From assembly GCA_004367505.1 (NCBI GenBank), contig SFCB01000079.1, forward strand, positions 1 to 57,544: 57,544 nucleotides of DNA, in the 5' to 3' direction. Below the pieces are notes generated by a model. It was not told where the DNA came from. It searched no databases and saw nothing but the letters and a program-made list of their open reading frames with translations. The stretch is from Chloroflexi bacterium OHK40 (GTDB lineage: Bacteria > Chloroflexota > Chloroflexia > Chloroflexales > Chloroflexaceae). Shown one piece after another: positions 8,104-17,099 of the stretch (positions are counted from its first letter, which is position 1; the number at the start of each line of letters is the position of its first letter). The translations under genes were made by a program, and so were the position numbers.

Positions 8104-8706
8104 ATGGAGTTCTTTGAGATCGTGCGTGGCCGGCGCAGCGTGCGCGCATTCCGGTCCGACCCGCTGACGCGGGCGCAGATCGAGGCGGTGTTGGAGGCGG
8201 CTCGCTGGGCGCCCTCGCCCCACGGTCGCCAGCCGTGGCGCTTCGTGGTCGTCACGACGGTGGCCGCCAGAGCCCGCCTGGCCGCCGCGATGGGCGCTGA
8301 GTGGCGTCGTCAATTGGCGCTCGACGGGCAGGACCCTGCGACGATCGAGGCCCGCTTCCGCAAGTCGCATGAGCGCATCGTTGGGGCGCCGGCGCTGATC
8401 ATCCCCTGTCTCTATCTCGCCGACCTCGATACCTATCCCGATGCCGAGCGCCAGGCCGCCGAGACGACGATGGCGGTGCAGAGCCTCGGGTGCGCCGTAC
8501 AGAACATGCTCCTGGCTGCCTATACCCTCGGCTTCGATAGCGGCTGGATGTGTGCGCCCCTGTTCTGCCAGGAGACTGTACGTGAGGCTCTCGGGCTCGG
8601 GGACGATCTCCACCCCCATGCGCTCATCCCCCTCGGCTACGCCGCCCGCGACCCGGTGCGGCGTCCTCGGCGCCCACTCGATGAACTGGTGATCCACTGG
8701 GAGTAA
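8104..8706 (+). CDS. Stand-alone FbiB C-domain-like nitroreductase
   Basis: A 200-aa FMN-dependent nitroreductase-fold protein. It begins with the family RGRRSVRAF motif, then ARWAPSPHGRQPWRFVVV, AEWRRQLALDG, ERIVGAPALIIP, a YPDAERQAAETTMAVQSLG block and ALIPLGYA. This pattern looks more like the C-terminal domain of FbiB, which reduces dehydro-F420-0 to F420-0, than like generic nitroreductases. Its position directly after cofE supports that role and would mean FbiB is split in this organism. This is known biology for the fused enzyme and inference for this gene. The ATG at 8104 is preferred over GTG 8089. Confidence 0.82.
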   Translation: MEFFEIVRGRRSVRAFRSDPLTRAQIEAVLEAARWAPSPHGRQPWRFVVVTTVAARARLAAAMGAEWRRQLALDGQDPATIEARFRKSHERIVGAPALIIPCLYLADLDTYPDAERQAAETTMAVQSLGCAVQNMLLAAYTLGFDSGWMCAPLFCQETVREALGLGDDLHPHALIPLGYAARDPVRRPRRPLDELVIHWE

Positions 8707-9050
8707 CGGCTTCTGCGGGGGCACCGGCAACGCCTGGCCAGCACCATCACCGGGGCCGACTACGAGCAAGGAATCGTGGTAGGATAGACGCAGGCAGGGT
8801 CACCTGGAGATAGGCGCATCCGGCGTCTGTGCCGGGATCGCAGCCGAGGGCGGGCCGCCGATGGTGGATCGCTCCGGGCTGCGTTGCTATGGCGTATGCC
8901 GTGGCGGTGGCGCTAGCTGGTGTTGTGTCGCGTTGCGGGCGGGGTGGTAGGAGCAGCCCTGAGCCTGCATCGTGTTCGCGCCGCGAGTGTACCGTCGTAG
9001 GCGTTGTGTCGCAGGGCCAGCGTGCCCGCGCGGCGTGGAGTAGCCCGCAG
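8707..9050. other. Gene-free stretch before cofD
   Basis: No credible gene. A long in-frame extension upstream of cofD is open but has no homology-like content. TGGTAGGAT at 8777-8785 resembles an extended -10 and may drive cofD. Confidence 0.5.
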
Positions 9051-9992
9051 ATGATCGTCGTGCTCGCCGGCGGCGTGGGTGCTGCCCGTTTTCTTGAGGG
9101 TGTCGTGCAGGTCGCGCCGGCCGATCGGGTGACTGCCATCGTCAATACCGGGGACGACTTCGAGCTCCACGGGCTGTTGATCTCACCCGACCTCGATATC
9201 GTCACCTCGACCCTGGCCGGCGTGATCGATCGCGAGCAAGGCTGGGGTATCGCCGGTGATACCACCGCCTGCATGGAGTGGCTTGGCCGCCTCGGCGGGC
9301 CCACCTGGTTCAAGCTGGGCGACCGGGACCTTGCGCTGCACATCAGGCGCACGGCATTGCTGCGCGGCGGCGCCACCCTGAGCCAGGTGGCCGATTCGTT
9401 CCGGCGCGCCCTGGGGGTGGCCGTTCGGCTCGTCCCCATGAGCGATGACCCGGCGCCCACCCACGTTCTCACGGCCGCTGGCGAGTTCCACTTTGAGGAA
9501 TATTTTGTGCAGCGGCGCGCCCAGGACGAGGTGCGCGGCGTGCGTCTGCACGCGGCTGGTCCGGCGGCGCCCGCGCCCGGTGTGATCGAGTTGATCGCCT
9601 CGGCCGAGGTGGTGCTGGTGGCCCCGAGCAATCCGGTGGTTAGCGTTGGGCCTATCCTTGCCCTGCCCGGTGTGCGTGAGGCTCTGCGCGCCACGGCGGC
9701 GCCCGTGGTGGCCGTGAGCCCGATCGTCGGTGGGGCGGCGATCAAAGGGCCTGCCGTGCCGCTGATGCGCGCCGTGGGGATGGAGGCCTCGGCCCTGGGC
9801 GTAGCGCGGGCCTATGCCGACTTCCTCGACGCGATCGTGATCGACCAGGTGGATGGAGAGCTTACGCCGGCGATCGAGGCCCTCGGGCTCGGCGTCGCCG
9901 TGACCGATACGATTATGCGCGGCCCCGCCGAGAAGGCCGCGCTCGCCCGGGTGGCCCTCGCGATCGCCACTGTCAGCCGGAGCCCTGGCTGA
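9051..9992 (+). CDS. cofD: 2-phospho-L-lactate (or PEP) transferase, F420-0 forming
   Basis: A 313-aa CofD/FbiA enzyme joining the lactyl-2-diphosphoguanosine or enolpyruvyl equivalent to Fo. Hallmarks are the N-terminal GGVGAARFLEG loop, NTGDDFELHGLLISPDLD, STLAGV, GWGIAGDTTACMEWLGRLGG and WFKLGDRDLALHIRRT. The ATG at 9051 begins directly at the VVLAGG strand; the frame is open for another 74 codons upstream but without family sequence. cofC follows 168 bp later, which is the expected pathway partner. Confidence 0.95.
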   Translation: MIVVLAGGVGAARFLEGVVQVAPADRVTAIVNTGDDFELHGLLISPDLDIVTSTLAGVIDREQGWGIAGDTTACMEWLGRLGGPTWFKLGDRDLALHIRRTALLRGGATLSQVADSFRRALGVAVRLVPMSDDPAPTHVLTAAGEFHFEEYFVQRRAQDEVRGVRLHAAGPAAPAPGVIELIASAEVVLVAPSNPVVSVGPILALPGVREALRATAAPVVAVSPIVGGAAIKGPAVPLMRAVGMEASALGVARAYADFLDAIVIDQVDGELTPAIEALGLGVAVTDTIMRGPAEKAALARVALAIATVSRSPG

Positions 9993-10160
9993 AACCAGGA
10001 TCGTTCCTACACTGGGCCAGGGGAACGTGCCGTTGGGGCGGCCCGGTGTTTCGCGCCTACGTGGCCTGTCAGGGTGGAGCCATCCGGAGCGTGCCGCTGA
10101 CGCGCGTGGTCTCAGGTTTCCCGTACCTTTGTCTCAAGCAAGCAACCAGCGAGAGAGCCT

Positions 10161-10835
10161 GTGGAGCTAGCGAGCCGCCAATCGCCGCCCGACAGCCTGG
10201 CAAACCTCCACGCAGTCGTTCCCGTGAAGCGCCTGGAGCGGGCCAAGAGCCGCCTGGCGGCCGTACTGGCCCCGGCTGAACGGCGCCTGCTCGTGCTCGA
10301 GATGCTGGGGCGGGTGCTCGCCACGCTGTGCCGATCACCGCTTGCCGCCATCTGGGTCGTCAGTGGTGACCCACTCGTGCTCGCGCAGGCGTCGCGTTAC
10401 GGCGCCAGGCCCCTGCGTGAGCGGGAGGGGGAGCTCAACTCCGCGCTGGAGCACGCCCGGGCCGTGGCGATCGCCGCCGGCGCCGATGCGTTGCTCATCG
10501 TACCCGCCGACGTGCCGCTGCTGCGCGCCGATGATGTGCGTGGGATGCTCGGGCTGTTGCGCGCTGGCGCCGACGTGGCCCTCGCGCCGGACGACGCAGG
10601 GCTCGGCACGAATGCGCTCGCATTGCGTGCCACCGCCGGGTTGCCATTCAGCTTTGGGGAGGAGAGTGCGCTCCGGCACATGGGCCTGGCAGCCGAGCGG
10701 GGCCTGGTGGCGCGGCGCTTCGCCTCGCCTACCCTGGAGCTCGACGTGGACGATCCGGTGAGCCTCGCCCGCTACCGCGCCCTGGCGCTGCCCCCACCGC
10801 TGGCTCCCTGTGTGCTGTGCCCCCCTGGCCCGTGA
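10161..10835 (+). CDS. cofC: 2-phospho-L-lactate/PEP guanylyltransferase
   Basis: A 224-aa CofC/FbiD-type nucleotidyltransferase that activates 2-phospholactate or phosphoenolpyruvate with GTP before CofD acts. It has the AVVPVKRLERAKSRLA start, the LIVPADVPLL metal-binding aspartate motif and the C-terminal LELDVDDPVSLARY segment. The start is GTG at 10161. If the neighbouring nitroreductase is a dehydro-F420 reductase, phosphoenolpyruvate is the likelier substrate, as in mycobacteria; this is inference. Confidence 0.93.
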   Translation: MELASRQSPPDSLANLHAVVPVKRLERAKSRLAAVLAPAERRLLVLEMLGRVLATLCRSPLAAIWVVSGDPLVLAQASRYGARPLREREGELNSALEHARAVAIAAGADALLIVPADVPLLRADDVRGMLGLLRAGADVALAPDDAGLGTNALALRATAGLPFSFGEESALRHMGLAAERGLVARRFASPTLELDVDDPVSLARYRALALPPPLAPCVLCPPGP

Positions 10836-11210
10836 GCGTGTGGGAGCCCCCCGGCCATGCTCGCCCCTCGGCGCGCGGGCGCCCAATCCCCCGCCTGGCT
10901 AGACTACCAGGCGCGGTGATCGTGCGGGTGTCGTTCCCGCGCACGCGGGCACCCGGCGTGTGCCAGATGGCCCTGTGCCCTGTCCCCTCGCGCGCCGTGA
11001 CGCCCCGGCGTGCAGGACGGGACGTCACCCCCAACAGATCCCCACTGGCGGCATGCTCGTCTGCGCCGGTGTATACTGAATGTGTATCCGCCTTCCGCAC
11101 GCTCTGGCTGCCGGCGATGGGCGCGATCGGTGGAGCCCCCGCGCTGCTTCGGCCCCGCTCCAGACCGGACCACCGCGACAGGACTTGCACGAGCAGAAAG
11201 GACCCGACCT
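10836..11210. other. Gene-free stretch between cofC and LLM gene
   Basis: About 375 bp with only chance frames. It holds a CCCGC-GCAC-GCGGG hairpin near 10940-10953, similar in style to the other GC hairpins of this window, and a TATACT at 11072-11077 that may be the -10 for the LLM oxidoreductase gene. Confidence 0.5.
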
Positions 11211-12191
11211 TTGGCAACGATCGGACTCTCCGCCGCGCTGGAGCAATTTCACCCCAACGAGCTGCTTGAGCATTGCAAGCTGGCTGAGCGCCATGGTTTC
11301 CAGGGCGTGATGGCGGCCGACCATTTCCAGCCCTGGGTGCCAGCCCAGGGCCACAACGCCTACGTCTACAGCTGGATGGGCGCCCTCGGCGCCGTCACCG
11401 GCCACAGCTTCGGCCCTGGTGTCACCTGCCCCACCTTCCGCGTCCACCCCTCCGTGATCGCCCACGCCGCCGCGACCCTCGGCGCCATGTACCCTGGCCG
11501 CTTCTGGCTTGGCCTCGGTAGTGGCGAGGCGCTGAACGAGAACGTTGTTGGTGGCGAGTGGCCCGAACCTCTGGAACGCTTCGAGATGCTCCAGGAAGCC
11601 GTCGAGATCATCCAGCGACTCTTTAGCGGCAAGGATGTGCGGTTCCGTGGCAAGTATTTTAAGATGAATAAAGTGCGCATGTGGACGCTGCCTGAGCGCC
11701 CGGTGCCGATCTACATCGCCGCGACTGGCCCCCAGACCCTCAAGTGGGCCGGCCGCGCCTGCGATGGCCTGATCACCCCCGGCGCCAGCCACGAGAAGCT
11801 ACGCGGCATTCTCGACAACTTTGCCGCAGGCGCCCGCGAGGCCGGCAAGGACCCGGCTACCATGCCCAAGCTGCTGCAGCTCCACGTCTCCTGGGCCGAG
11901 ACCTATGAGGAGGCCCTGCAGAGCGCACTCACCGAGTGGCCCAACGGCGGCATGAACTTCCCCAAGCAGGACGTGCGCTCGCCCGACGACTTTGCGGCGA
12001 TGGCGAAGCTGGTGCGCCCCGAGAATTTCAAGGGCCGCGTGCTGATCTCGCCCGATCTGGAGGAGCACCGGGCCCATCTCCAGGGCTTCCTGGATCTCGG
12101 CTTCGATGCGATCTACGTCCACAATGTGGGCCGCAATCAGGAGCAATGGATCAAGGTCTATGGGGAGCAAGTGTTGCCGCGCCTGGGCTAG
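11211..12191 (+). CDS. F420-dependent LLM oxidoreductase, FGD-like family
   Basis: A 326-aa luciferase-like TIM-barrel enzyme. The sequence MAADHFQPW, YSWMGALGA, FGPGVTCPTFRVHPSVIA, ATLGAMYPGRFWLGLGSGEALNE and WPEPLERFEML is the pattern of the F420-dependent glucose-6-phosphate dehydrogenase-like family (TIGR03557 type). It therefore binds F420 and probably oxidises a sugar phosphate or alcohol to make F420H2; the exact substrate is uncertain. The TTG at 11211 is the start because AAAGGA lies 7 nt before it and the protein then begins MATIGLSAALEQF. It sits next to the F420 biosynthesis genes. Its 3' end overlaps the convergent membrane protein gene by 41 bp. Confidence 0.9.
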   Translation: MATIGLSAALEQFHPNELLEHCKLAERHGFQGVMAADHFQPWVPAQGHNAYVYSWMGALGAVTGHSFGPGVTCPTFRVHPSVIAHAAATLGAMYPGRFWLGLGSGEALNENVVGGEWPEPLERFEMLQEAVEIIQRLFSGKDVRFRGKYFKMNKVRMWTLPERPVPIYIAATGPQTLKWAGRACDGLITPGASHEKLRGILDNFAAGAREAGKDPATMPKLLQLHVSWAETYEEALQSALTEWPNGGMNFPKQDVRSPDDFAAMAKLVRPENFKGRVLISPDLEEHRAHLQGFLDLGFDAIYVHNVGRNQEQWIKVYGEQVLPRLG

Positions 12192-13011
12192 TGGGGCGGG
12201 TCGGCGGGGCGAAGAAGAGCGCGTAGGGGGCCATGATCGTCAGGGCGAAGACGGTGAGTTGCCACGCGCTCGCCAGGCTGTCGCCCATGGTGACGATGAT
12301 TGTCCCGTGAAGCAGCGCGCCGAGCAGCACGGCCATCACCCGCCAGCGTGGCAGCCAGAGGCCCACGGCGATCAGCAACTCTACCGCGATCGAGCCGGTG
12401 GCGAGTATTGCTAGCCAGGTATCCGGCGCACCGGGTAGCCGCTCCACACCTGCCAGGATGCCTGGCTGCGCCGCCAGCACTGCGCCGCTCAGGTAGGTGG
12501 CATTCAGCTTGCTCAGCCCGCCAAAGAGGTAGACCGCCGTGATCTGCAACTGCACGAGCAGGGCTGGCCAGCCGGGTACGGCGACCACCGGGGCCCGCCC
12601 GCGAGCCTCCAGCGACCACGCGGCGCCGCAGGCCCCCAGGGCGGTGAGCAGCACGACCAGCCCGAGCAGGTAGAGGTGGTTGCTGTACACCTGCTGGTCT
12701 GAGAGGAGGAGGTAGCCGATCACCCCGGCCAGGGTGAGCCCGGCGGCCCGGGCCCACAGCCCGATGGTGAAGAGCACTGCGCAGATGAGCCACGTAGTGG
12801 CCAGGGGCGCGATCAGCCCGGGCTCCAGGCGCGGCACCCACGGGAGCACCGGGAGGACGATCAGGCCGGGCCTGCTGATGCGCCAGAGCACGCCATAGGT
12901 TTCCAGGCCGGCCAGCAGCGCCGCGCAGCCCACGATGATCCGCACGAAGGCCAGGTAGCGCGGGTCGCGGGTGGCATGGGTGTAGTGCTGTAGCATGTGG
13001 CTTAGCGACAT
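12151..13011 (-). CDS. HTTM/DoxX-like polytopic membrane protein
   Basis: A 286-aa integral membrane protein with about seven hydrophobic segments. The layout, with YLAFVRIIVGCAALLAGLE at the N-terminus and the central ITAVYLFGGLSKLN motif, resembles the HTTM family related to vitamin K-dependent gamma-carboxylase. In that family the motif follows the fourth helix; function in bacteria is largely unknown. Its start overlaps the end of the small membrane protein gene upstream by 10 bp, so the two are co-translated. Its last 41 bp overlap the 3' end of the LLM oxidoreductase gene on the other strand. Confidence 0.75.
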   Translation of the reverse strand: MSLSHMLQHYTHATRDPRYLAFVRIIVGCAALLAGLETYGVLWRISRPGLIVLPVLPWVPRLEPGLIAPLATTWLICAVLFTIGLWARAAGLTLAGVIGYLLLSDQQVYSNHLYLLGLVVLLTALGACGAAWSLEARGRAPVVAVPGWPALLVQLQITAVYLFGGLSKLNATYLSGAVLAAQPGILAGVERLPGAPDTWLAILATGSIAVELLIAVGLWLPRWRVMAVLLGALLHGTIIVTMGDSLASAWQLTVFALTIMAPYALFFAPPTRPTSPGAATLAPHRP

Positions 13012-13358
13012 CGCTGCTCCTCCACCGGGCGCTCGCCCACCTGCAGGCGTACCGCCGTTGCCTCCGGGTGGCGCTGGCATACGAAGGCCGGCAGAACGCC
13101 CTCCAGCCGTAGATCGCCCCGAGCCGACCCCACGTAGTCGGCCAGTTCCAGGGGTTCCACCGCGCCGCTGGATGTCACCAGGCTCAGGGTGATCTGTGGG
13201 GGGACCGCCGAGTACATCTGCCAGCCAGCCCGCGCGGGCCGTGGGCCAAGCAGGAGCAGCGCCGGCAGGACGAACTGGGTGAGCAGCAGCAGCACGAGCC
13301 AGGTGAGCGGCACCAGGCGCGGGCGGAACCCATCGGTGTTGTGTGGGCGGTGGTGCAT
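13002..13358 (-). CDS. Small membrane-anchored protein (hypothetical)
   Basis: A 118-aa protein with one N-terminal hydrophobic helix (about residues 15-38, LVPLTWLVLLLLTQFVLPAL), then a short extracytoplasmic domain containing GWQMYSAVPP and two cysteines near the C-terminus (VCQRHP and EEQRC). The W-M-x-M/Y-S-like segment recalls small proteins found next to HTTM proteins. Its stop overlaps the HTTM start by 10 bp, which argues for a two-subunit membrane unit. I do not recognise a named family. Confidence 0.7.
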   Translation of the reverse strand: MHHRPHNTDGFRPRLVPLTWLVLLLLTQFVLPALLLLGPRPARAGWQMYSAVPPQITLSLVTSSGAVEPLELADYVGSARGDLRLEGVLPAFVCQRHPEATAVRLQVGERPVEEQRCR

Positions 13359-13550
13359 AGCGCCAGGATCCTGAAGTGGGAGATCGGACCGTGAGGGTGA
13401 GCGTCCAGATGCCTGGCCGATGAGTCTGGAACAGGAGGGGGCGCCGGGCATGCCGTTGCTGGCAATGCTGGGTGGGCCGAGATCGCTTTTCGCATTATAT
13501 GCCCGGGCGCGAACCAGAGCCACCTGGGCGCCCGGCACAGCGAGGTGCAT

Positions 13551-15533
13551 ATGGCCTTTCAGCGCGTGCTGATCGCCAACCGTGGCGAGATCGCGGTACG
13601 GATTATCCGGGCCTGCCGGGAGCTCGGCATCAGCCCGGTGGCCGTATACTCCGAGGCCGACGCCGAGGCCCTCCACGTTCGCCTCGCCGACGTTGCCGTG
13701 TGCGTTGGCCCTGCGCCAGCCACCCGGAGCTATCTGCGCCTGGAGGCGATCGTTGAGGCTGCCCGGGCCACCGGTGCGGAAGCGATCCATCCTGGCTATG
13801 GCTTCCTCTCGGAGAACGCGGCCTTCGCCCGCCGTTGCCGCGACGCCGGGATCATCTTCATTGGTCCGCCGCCCGAGGCGATCGAGGCCATGGGCGGCAA
13901 GATCGGGGCGCGCCGGCTCGCCCAGGAGGCCGGCGTACCTGTGGTTCCCGGCTACGACGGCCCCGATCAGTCAGACGCCCGCCTGCTCGCCGAGGCCACG
14001 GCGATCGGCTACCCCCTGCTGATCAAGGCCAGCGCAGGCGGCGGCGGCAAGGGCATGCGGATTGTCCATGGCCCTGAGGGCTTTCAGGCTGCCCTGGAGG
14101 GCGCTCGCCGCGAGGCACAGGCCGCCTTCGGCGATGACGCCGTCTTCCTTGAGCGCCTCATCCTCCGCCCGCGCCACGTGGAGATTCAGGTGCTCGCCGA
14201 CAGCCATGGAACCGTGCTCCACCTGGGCGAGCGCGAGTGCTCCATCCAGCGCCGCCACCAGAAGATCCTCGAGGAGTCGCCCTCGCCCGCCCTCACCGCC
14301 GAGTTGCGCGCCACCATGGGCGCGGCTGCCGTGCGTGTCGCCCGCGCTGCCGGCTACGTCAACGCCGGCACCGTCGAGTTTGTGCTCGACCCCGAGGGTC
14401 GCTTTTTCTTCCTGGAGATGAATACGCGCTTGCAGGTGGAGCACCCCGTGACGGAGCTCGTCGCCGGGCTCGATCTGGTGCGCTGGCAGATCGCCATCGC
14501 CGCAGGCGCGCGCCTGTCCTTCGGCCAGGAGCAGGTGGCCCTGCGCGGCCATGCGATCGAGGCCCGGCTCTACGCCGAGGACCCGGTGAGCTTCCTGCCG
14601 GCGGTTGGTCGTCTCGCCCTGCTCGACCCGCCCCTCGGCCCTGGTGTGCGCGTCGACTCTGGCCTTACCACCGGCGACGCGGTGACGGTCCACTATGATC
14701 CGATGATCGCCAAGCTGATCGTGTACGCCGAGAGCCGCCTGGCCGCCATTGAGCGCTTGCGCCGCGCCCTGGACGATTTTGCTGTGCTCGGGCTGACCAC
14801 CAATCTGCCCCTGCTGCGGGCGATCGCTGCCCACCCCGCCTACGCCGCAGGCGACACCACCACCGCCTTTCTCGATGAATACCGGCTCGCGGTCGCGCCG
14901 CCCGCCGGGCCGCCCACCGAGGTGCTGGTGGCCGCCGCCATTCTGGAGGCGCAAACTTCCAGCTCCAATGGTGAGGACCCCTTCGCCACCCGCTGGCGCG
15001 CCAACGGCGGCGCGCTGCCGGTGAACCTCGCCGCCGGGCCCTCCACCTACCGCCTGAGCCTCCGCCAGGCGGCCGAGGGCTGGCACGTCGCCCTCGAAGA
15101 GGATGCGCGCGTCGCCCGGGTGATCGCGGCGGACCCCACGGCGCTTACCCTGGAGCTGGGTGGTGGGCAGGAGCGTTTTCGGGTGGCCCGCGATTCCGAG
15201 ACGAACGACCTGCTGATCGCCTGGCGCGGCCATGCCTACCGCCTGAGCCGGCCGGCGCCGCTCAGCGCCGATAGCAGCGCGCGAGCTGGCGGCGGCCACG
15301 ACGCGGCAAGCCTGACGGCGCCCATGCCGGGGACGGTGGTTCGTCTGCTGGTGCGCGAGGGCGAGGAGGTGCACGAAGGCCAGGCGCTGGTGGTGCTTGA
15401 GGCGATGAAGATGGAGCATACCGTCACAGCGCCCTACGCTGGTACGGTGCGTCGCCTGCCCTTTGCCCAGGGGGCCAGTGTAGCGGGCGGGGCCACCCTG
15501 GTCGATCTCGCGCCCGGCGCGGGAGACGTATAA
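13551..15533 (+). CDS. Biotin carboxylase/biotin carboxyl carrier fusion (acyl-CoA carboxylase alpha)
   Basis: A 660-aa alpha chain of an acyl-CoA carboxylase. The biotin carboxylase domain (1-447) starts FQRVLIANRGEIAVRIIRAC and has the ATP-grasp loop KASAGGGGKGMR, the HLGERECSIQRRHQK motif and FLEMNTRLQVEHPVTE. A linker of about 120 residues leads to the C-terminal carrier domain with EAMKMEH, biotinylated at Lys620. The layout fits 3-methylcrotonyl-, propionyl- or geranyl-CoA carboxylase alpha subunits. No carboxyltransferase beta subunit is encoded nearby, so the substrate cannot be fixed. ATG 13551 has GAGG 5 nt upstream and is preferred over GTG 13545. Confidence 0.93.
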   Translation: MAFQRVLIANRGEIAVRIIRACRELGISPVAVYSEADAEALHVRLADVAVCVGPAPATRSYLRLEAIVEAARATGAEAIHPGYGFLSENAAFARRCRDAGIIFIGPPPEAIEAMGGKIGARRLAQEAGVPVVPGYDGPDQSDARLLAEATAIGYPLLIKASAGGGGKGMRIVHGPEGFQAALEGARREAQAAFGDDAVFLERLILRPRHVEIQVLADSHGTVLHLGERECSIQRRHQKILEESPSPALTAELRATMGAAAVRVARAAGYVNAGTVEFVLDPEGRFFFLEMNTRLQVEHPVTELVAGLDLVRWQIAIAAGARLSFGQEQVALRGHAIEARLYAEDPVSFLPAVGRLALLDPPLGPGVRVDSGLTTGDAVTVHYDPMIAKLIVYAESRLAAIERLRRALDDFAVLGLTTNLPLLRAIAAHPAYAAGDTTTAFLDEYRLAVAPPAGPPTEVLVAAAILEAQTSSSNGEDPFATRWRANGGALPVNLAAGPSTYRLSLRQAAEGWHVALEEDARVARVIAADPTALTLELGGGQERFRVARDSETNDLLIAWRGHAYRLSRPAPLSADSSARAGGGHDAASLTAPMPGTVVRLLVREGEEVHEGQALVVLEAMKMEHTVTAPYAGTVRRLPFAQGASVAGGATLVDLAPGAGDV

Positions 15534-15534
15534 T
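15529..15534 (+). promoter_or_regulatory. -10 box placed for a leaderless transcript
   Basis: TATAAT at 15529-15534 contains the stop codon of the carboxylase gene and ends 6 nt before the ATG of the VWA gene at 15541. Transcription would then begin at or next to the start codon. No Shine-Dalgarno sequence is present. Confidence 0.5.
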
Positions 15535-15540
15535 GTCGCT

Positions 15541-16890
15541 ATGAGCCTGTCTCTTTCCCTGCTGCCCGCCGAGGTAGCGCTCGCGGCCAGCCACGCCCCC
15601 CAGATCTGCTACGCCCTGGTGGAGCTCGCGGCCACAGGCGGCGGTGGCGCCGCCCCGGTGAGCTGGGCGGTGGTGGCCGACGCCAGCCGCTCCATGCGCA
15701 TCCCGATCGTTAGTGAAGAGCAGTTCCGCGATCTGGTGCGCAGCGGCGGCGCCCAGGAAGTGCTGGTAGACGGTGTGCCGGTGTGGCAGTTGGCCGGCCC
15801 GGTGCCCGAGGAGGTGCGCGCCAGCGCCCCCAGTGCTCTGGACTACACCGCCCGCGCGCTGCACAGTGTGGTGGAGCGGCTTGACGGCGCCGACCGGCTC
15901 GCGATCGTTGCGTGCGCCGAGCAGGCCCGCCTGCTGGTGGCCGCAGGCGGCGAGCGCCGCGCCGAGCTGGTTGCTGGTGTTGCCCGCCTGCGCTCGGCGC
16001 GCCTGGGCGAGCAGACCGATCTGGCCGCCGGGATGCGCCTGGCCCTGGACGAGTTGCCGGCCGGGGTGGGCGTCCGGCGCCTGATCCTGCTAACGGACGG
16101 GTTCACCCGCGACGCGGCCGCCTGCCTTGCGCTTGCCCGGGAGGCTGCGGCCCGTGGGGTCAGTGTCAGCACGCTGGGGCTCGGCGGTGACTTCCAGGAC
16201 GACCTGCTGACGCGCCTGGCCGACCTCAGTGGGGGGCGCGCGGTATTCCTGCGCCGCCCGGAGCAGATCCCGGCGGCCGTGGCGGCGGAGCTCGACGCGG
16301 CGCGTGGCGTGGTGGCCCAGGCGCTAACCCTCGAGCTCGCCATGCCCCGTGGCGCCGCGTTGCGCCACGCTACCCGCCTGAGCCCGGCCCTGGCGCCCCT
16401 GGAGCTTGTTGGCGAGGGCCAGCGGCTCACCCTGCACCTGGGCGACCTGGAGCGGGGCGCGCCGGTGCGGCTCCTGCTAGAGTTGCTGGCGCCCCCGGCA
16501 CCGCCCCGTCCGCCGCCCGGCGACGCGCGGGTGCGCCTGGCCGCGCTCACTGCGGCCAGCGGGGTGGCCAGCGCCCGCGCCGACCTGCTGGCCCACTACG
16601 CCGTCGCCGCGCCGCCGCCGGCCCCCGTGCTCACGGCTGCTGCCCGGGCAAGCGCAGCGCGCCTGCAGCGCCGCGCCACCGATGCCGCAGCGGCCGGCGA
16701 CCACGGGGCGGCCGCTGCGCACCTGCGAGCTGCAGCCGCTCGTCTCCGCGAGCTTGGCGAGGTGGACCTGGCCGAGGCGGCGCTGCGCGAAGCCGAGGCT
16801 CTCTCCGCCACCGGCCGGGGCACCGGCCTCGGTGCCCGTGAGCTCACCTACGCCACCCGCCGTCTCGGTGAGCACGAGCTTGATTCGTAG
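15541..16890 (+). CDS. VWA-domain protein
   Basis: A 449-aa protein without a signal peptide or membrane helix. A von Willebrand A domain has the metal-site motif D47-A-S-R-S, the threonine in EQTDLAAGM and the aspartate in LLTDGFTRDA, so the metal-dependent adhesion site is intact. It is followed by LGLGGDFQDDLLTRLADLSGG, then a beta-rich region and an alanine-rich helical C-terminus (about 360-440) that may form a coiled coil. The domain usually mediates protein-protein contacts. The gene lies 7 bp after the carboxylase gene, but its own -10 box overlaps that stop. Its partner is unknown. Confidence 0.85.
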   Translation: MSLSLSLLPAEVALAASHAPQICYALVELAATGGGGAAPVSWAVVADASRSMRIPIVSEEQFRDLVRSGGAQEVLVDGVPVWQLAGPVPEEVRASAPSALDYTARALHSVVERLDGADRLAIVACAEQARLLVAAGGERRAELVAGVARLRSARLGEQTDLAAGMRLALDELPAGVGVRRLILLTDGFTRDAAACLALAREAAARGVSVSTLGLGGDFQDDLLTRLADLSGGRAVFLRRPEQIPAAVAAELDAARGVVAQALTLELAMPRGAALRHATRLSPALAPLELVGEGQRLTLHLGDLERGAPVRLLLELLAPPAPPRPPPGDARVRLAALTAASGVASARADLLAHYAVAAPPPAPVLTAAARASAARLQRRATDAAAAGDHGAAAAHLRAAAARLRELGEVDLAEAALREAEALSATGRGTGLGARELTYATRRLGEHELDS

Positions 16891-17099
16891 CCCGCACTCG
16901 GCGGGCAACAGTCACAGACGCCCCGGTGGGCCTCAACCCGGCCAGCCGTCACCAGCGGCCCCTGGCCAGATCAGGAGAGCGTGAAGATGGCATCCAACCC
17001 CGAGCGGCGTGGATCGGCAGGCACCCCCGGCGCCCGCCAGACCCGTAAGATCCCCCCGGCGGCGCCCCCGCGCCCTTCTTGCGCGGTCCTCCCCCGACT

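Noticed and set aside
8829-9050. 74-codon N-terminal extension of CofD
   Set aside because: The extension has no family sequence; the glycine loop GGVGAARFLEG starts right after the ATG at 9051.
13971-15419. 482-codon open frame opposite the biotin carboxylase
   Set aside because: A mirror frame caused by high GC and third-position bias; no recognisable domain, while the plus strand encodes an intact enzyme.
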